5,067 nucleotides of DNA from Candidatus Pelagibacterales bacterium (GTDB lineage: Bacteria > Pseudomonadota > Alphaproteobacteria > Pelagibacterales > AG-422-B15): NCBI GenBank assembly GCA_016777745.1, contig JADHQX010000115.1:1-5067 (forward strand), written 5' to 3'. Below the pieces are notes generated by a model, which was not told the DNA's origin, did no database searches, and was given only the letters and a program-made list of their open reading frames with translations. The translations under genes were made by a program, and so were the position numbers. The stretch's first letter is position 1. Each line of letters begins with the position of its first letter. Of the stretch, positions 5,044 through 5,067 are shown in pieces.

Positions 5044-5067
5044 ATGTATGAGTATAGATGTAAGGTA
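5044..5067 (+). CDS. Start of a further gene, cut off by the window edge
   Basis: Only eight codons are visible (MYEYRCKV). The start is convincing: GGAGG (5033-5037) lies 6 nt upstream, overlapping the end of the PAAR gene. From memory, phage thermonuclease-like (SNase-type) proteins often begin with a similar MY-Y-C-V strand and occur near this place in marine T4-like phages, but eight residues cannot establish this. Confidence 0.6.

Noticed and set aside
1..5067. CRISPR array, tRNA genes, insertion sequences or a retron-like or defence system
   Set aside because: No spaced direct repeats, cloverleaf-like sequence, transposase or reverse transcriptase motifs were seen. Every stretch over 300 bases is covered by phage-type genes.

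Overview
The window looks like part of the genome of a T4-like myovirus, most like the marine (cyanophage or pelagiphage-type) branch. The support is a UvsX-type recombinase, a T4 gp5-type baseplate hub, a gp5.4-type PAAR tip protein and a perfect T4 late promoter box (TATAAATA). All genes read rightwards and are tightly packed: stops and starts often overlap (TAATG three times) and Shine-Dalgarno sites are good. The sequence is AT-rich. The host cannot be named, but two near-consensus sigma-70 promoters and a Sec signal peptide fit a Gram-negative bacterium.

Region 1 (1-1749) is a nucleotide and recombination module: the 3' end of a MazG-like pyrophosphohydrolase, uvsX (GTG start), a 61-aa helical protein, and a second, shorter MazG-like protein. 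It ends at a modest stem-loop plus T-run (1752-1774).

Region 2 (1775-3223) is a block of small genes of unknown function under host-like promoters. P1 (TTGACT-17-TATAGT) drives genes of 95, 61 and 78 aa. P2 (perfect TTGACA-16-TATAAT) drives a 96-aa protein with a signal peptide, followed by a 99-aa protein. P1 and P2 share the same leader layout, including a GTATAGT box 4 nt after the -10 in both.

Region 3 (3224-5067) is the late structural module. In about 40 bases, a strong terminator hairpin carries the late promoter box across its loop, and its 3' arm carries the ribosome binding site of gene 5. Gene 5 (hub, without the lysozyme domain of T4), a 65-aa protein and the PAAR spike tip follow in a chain of 1-nt overlaps. 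The start of one more gene lies at the right edge.

Together these suggest early or middle expression of nucleotide, recombination and host-interaction genes, stopped by the hairpin at 3247-3285, where late transcription of the baseplate hub and spike begins. No RNA genes, mobile elements, CRISPR arrays or attachment sites were seen.
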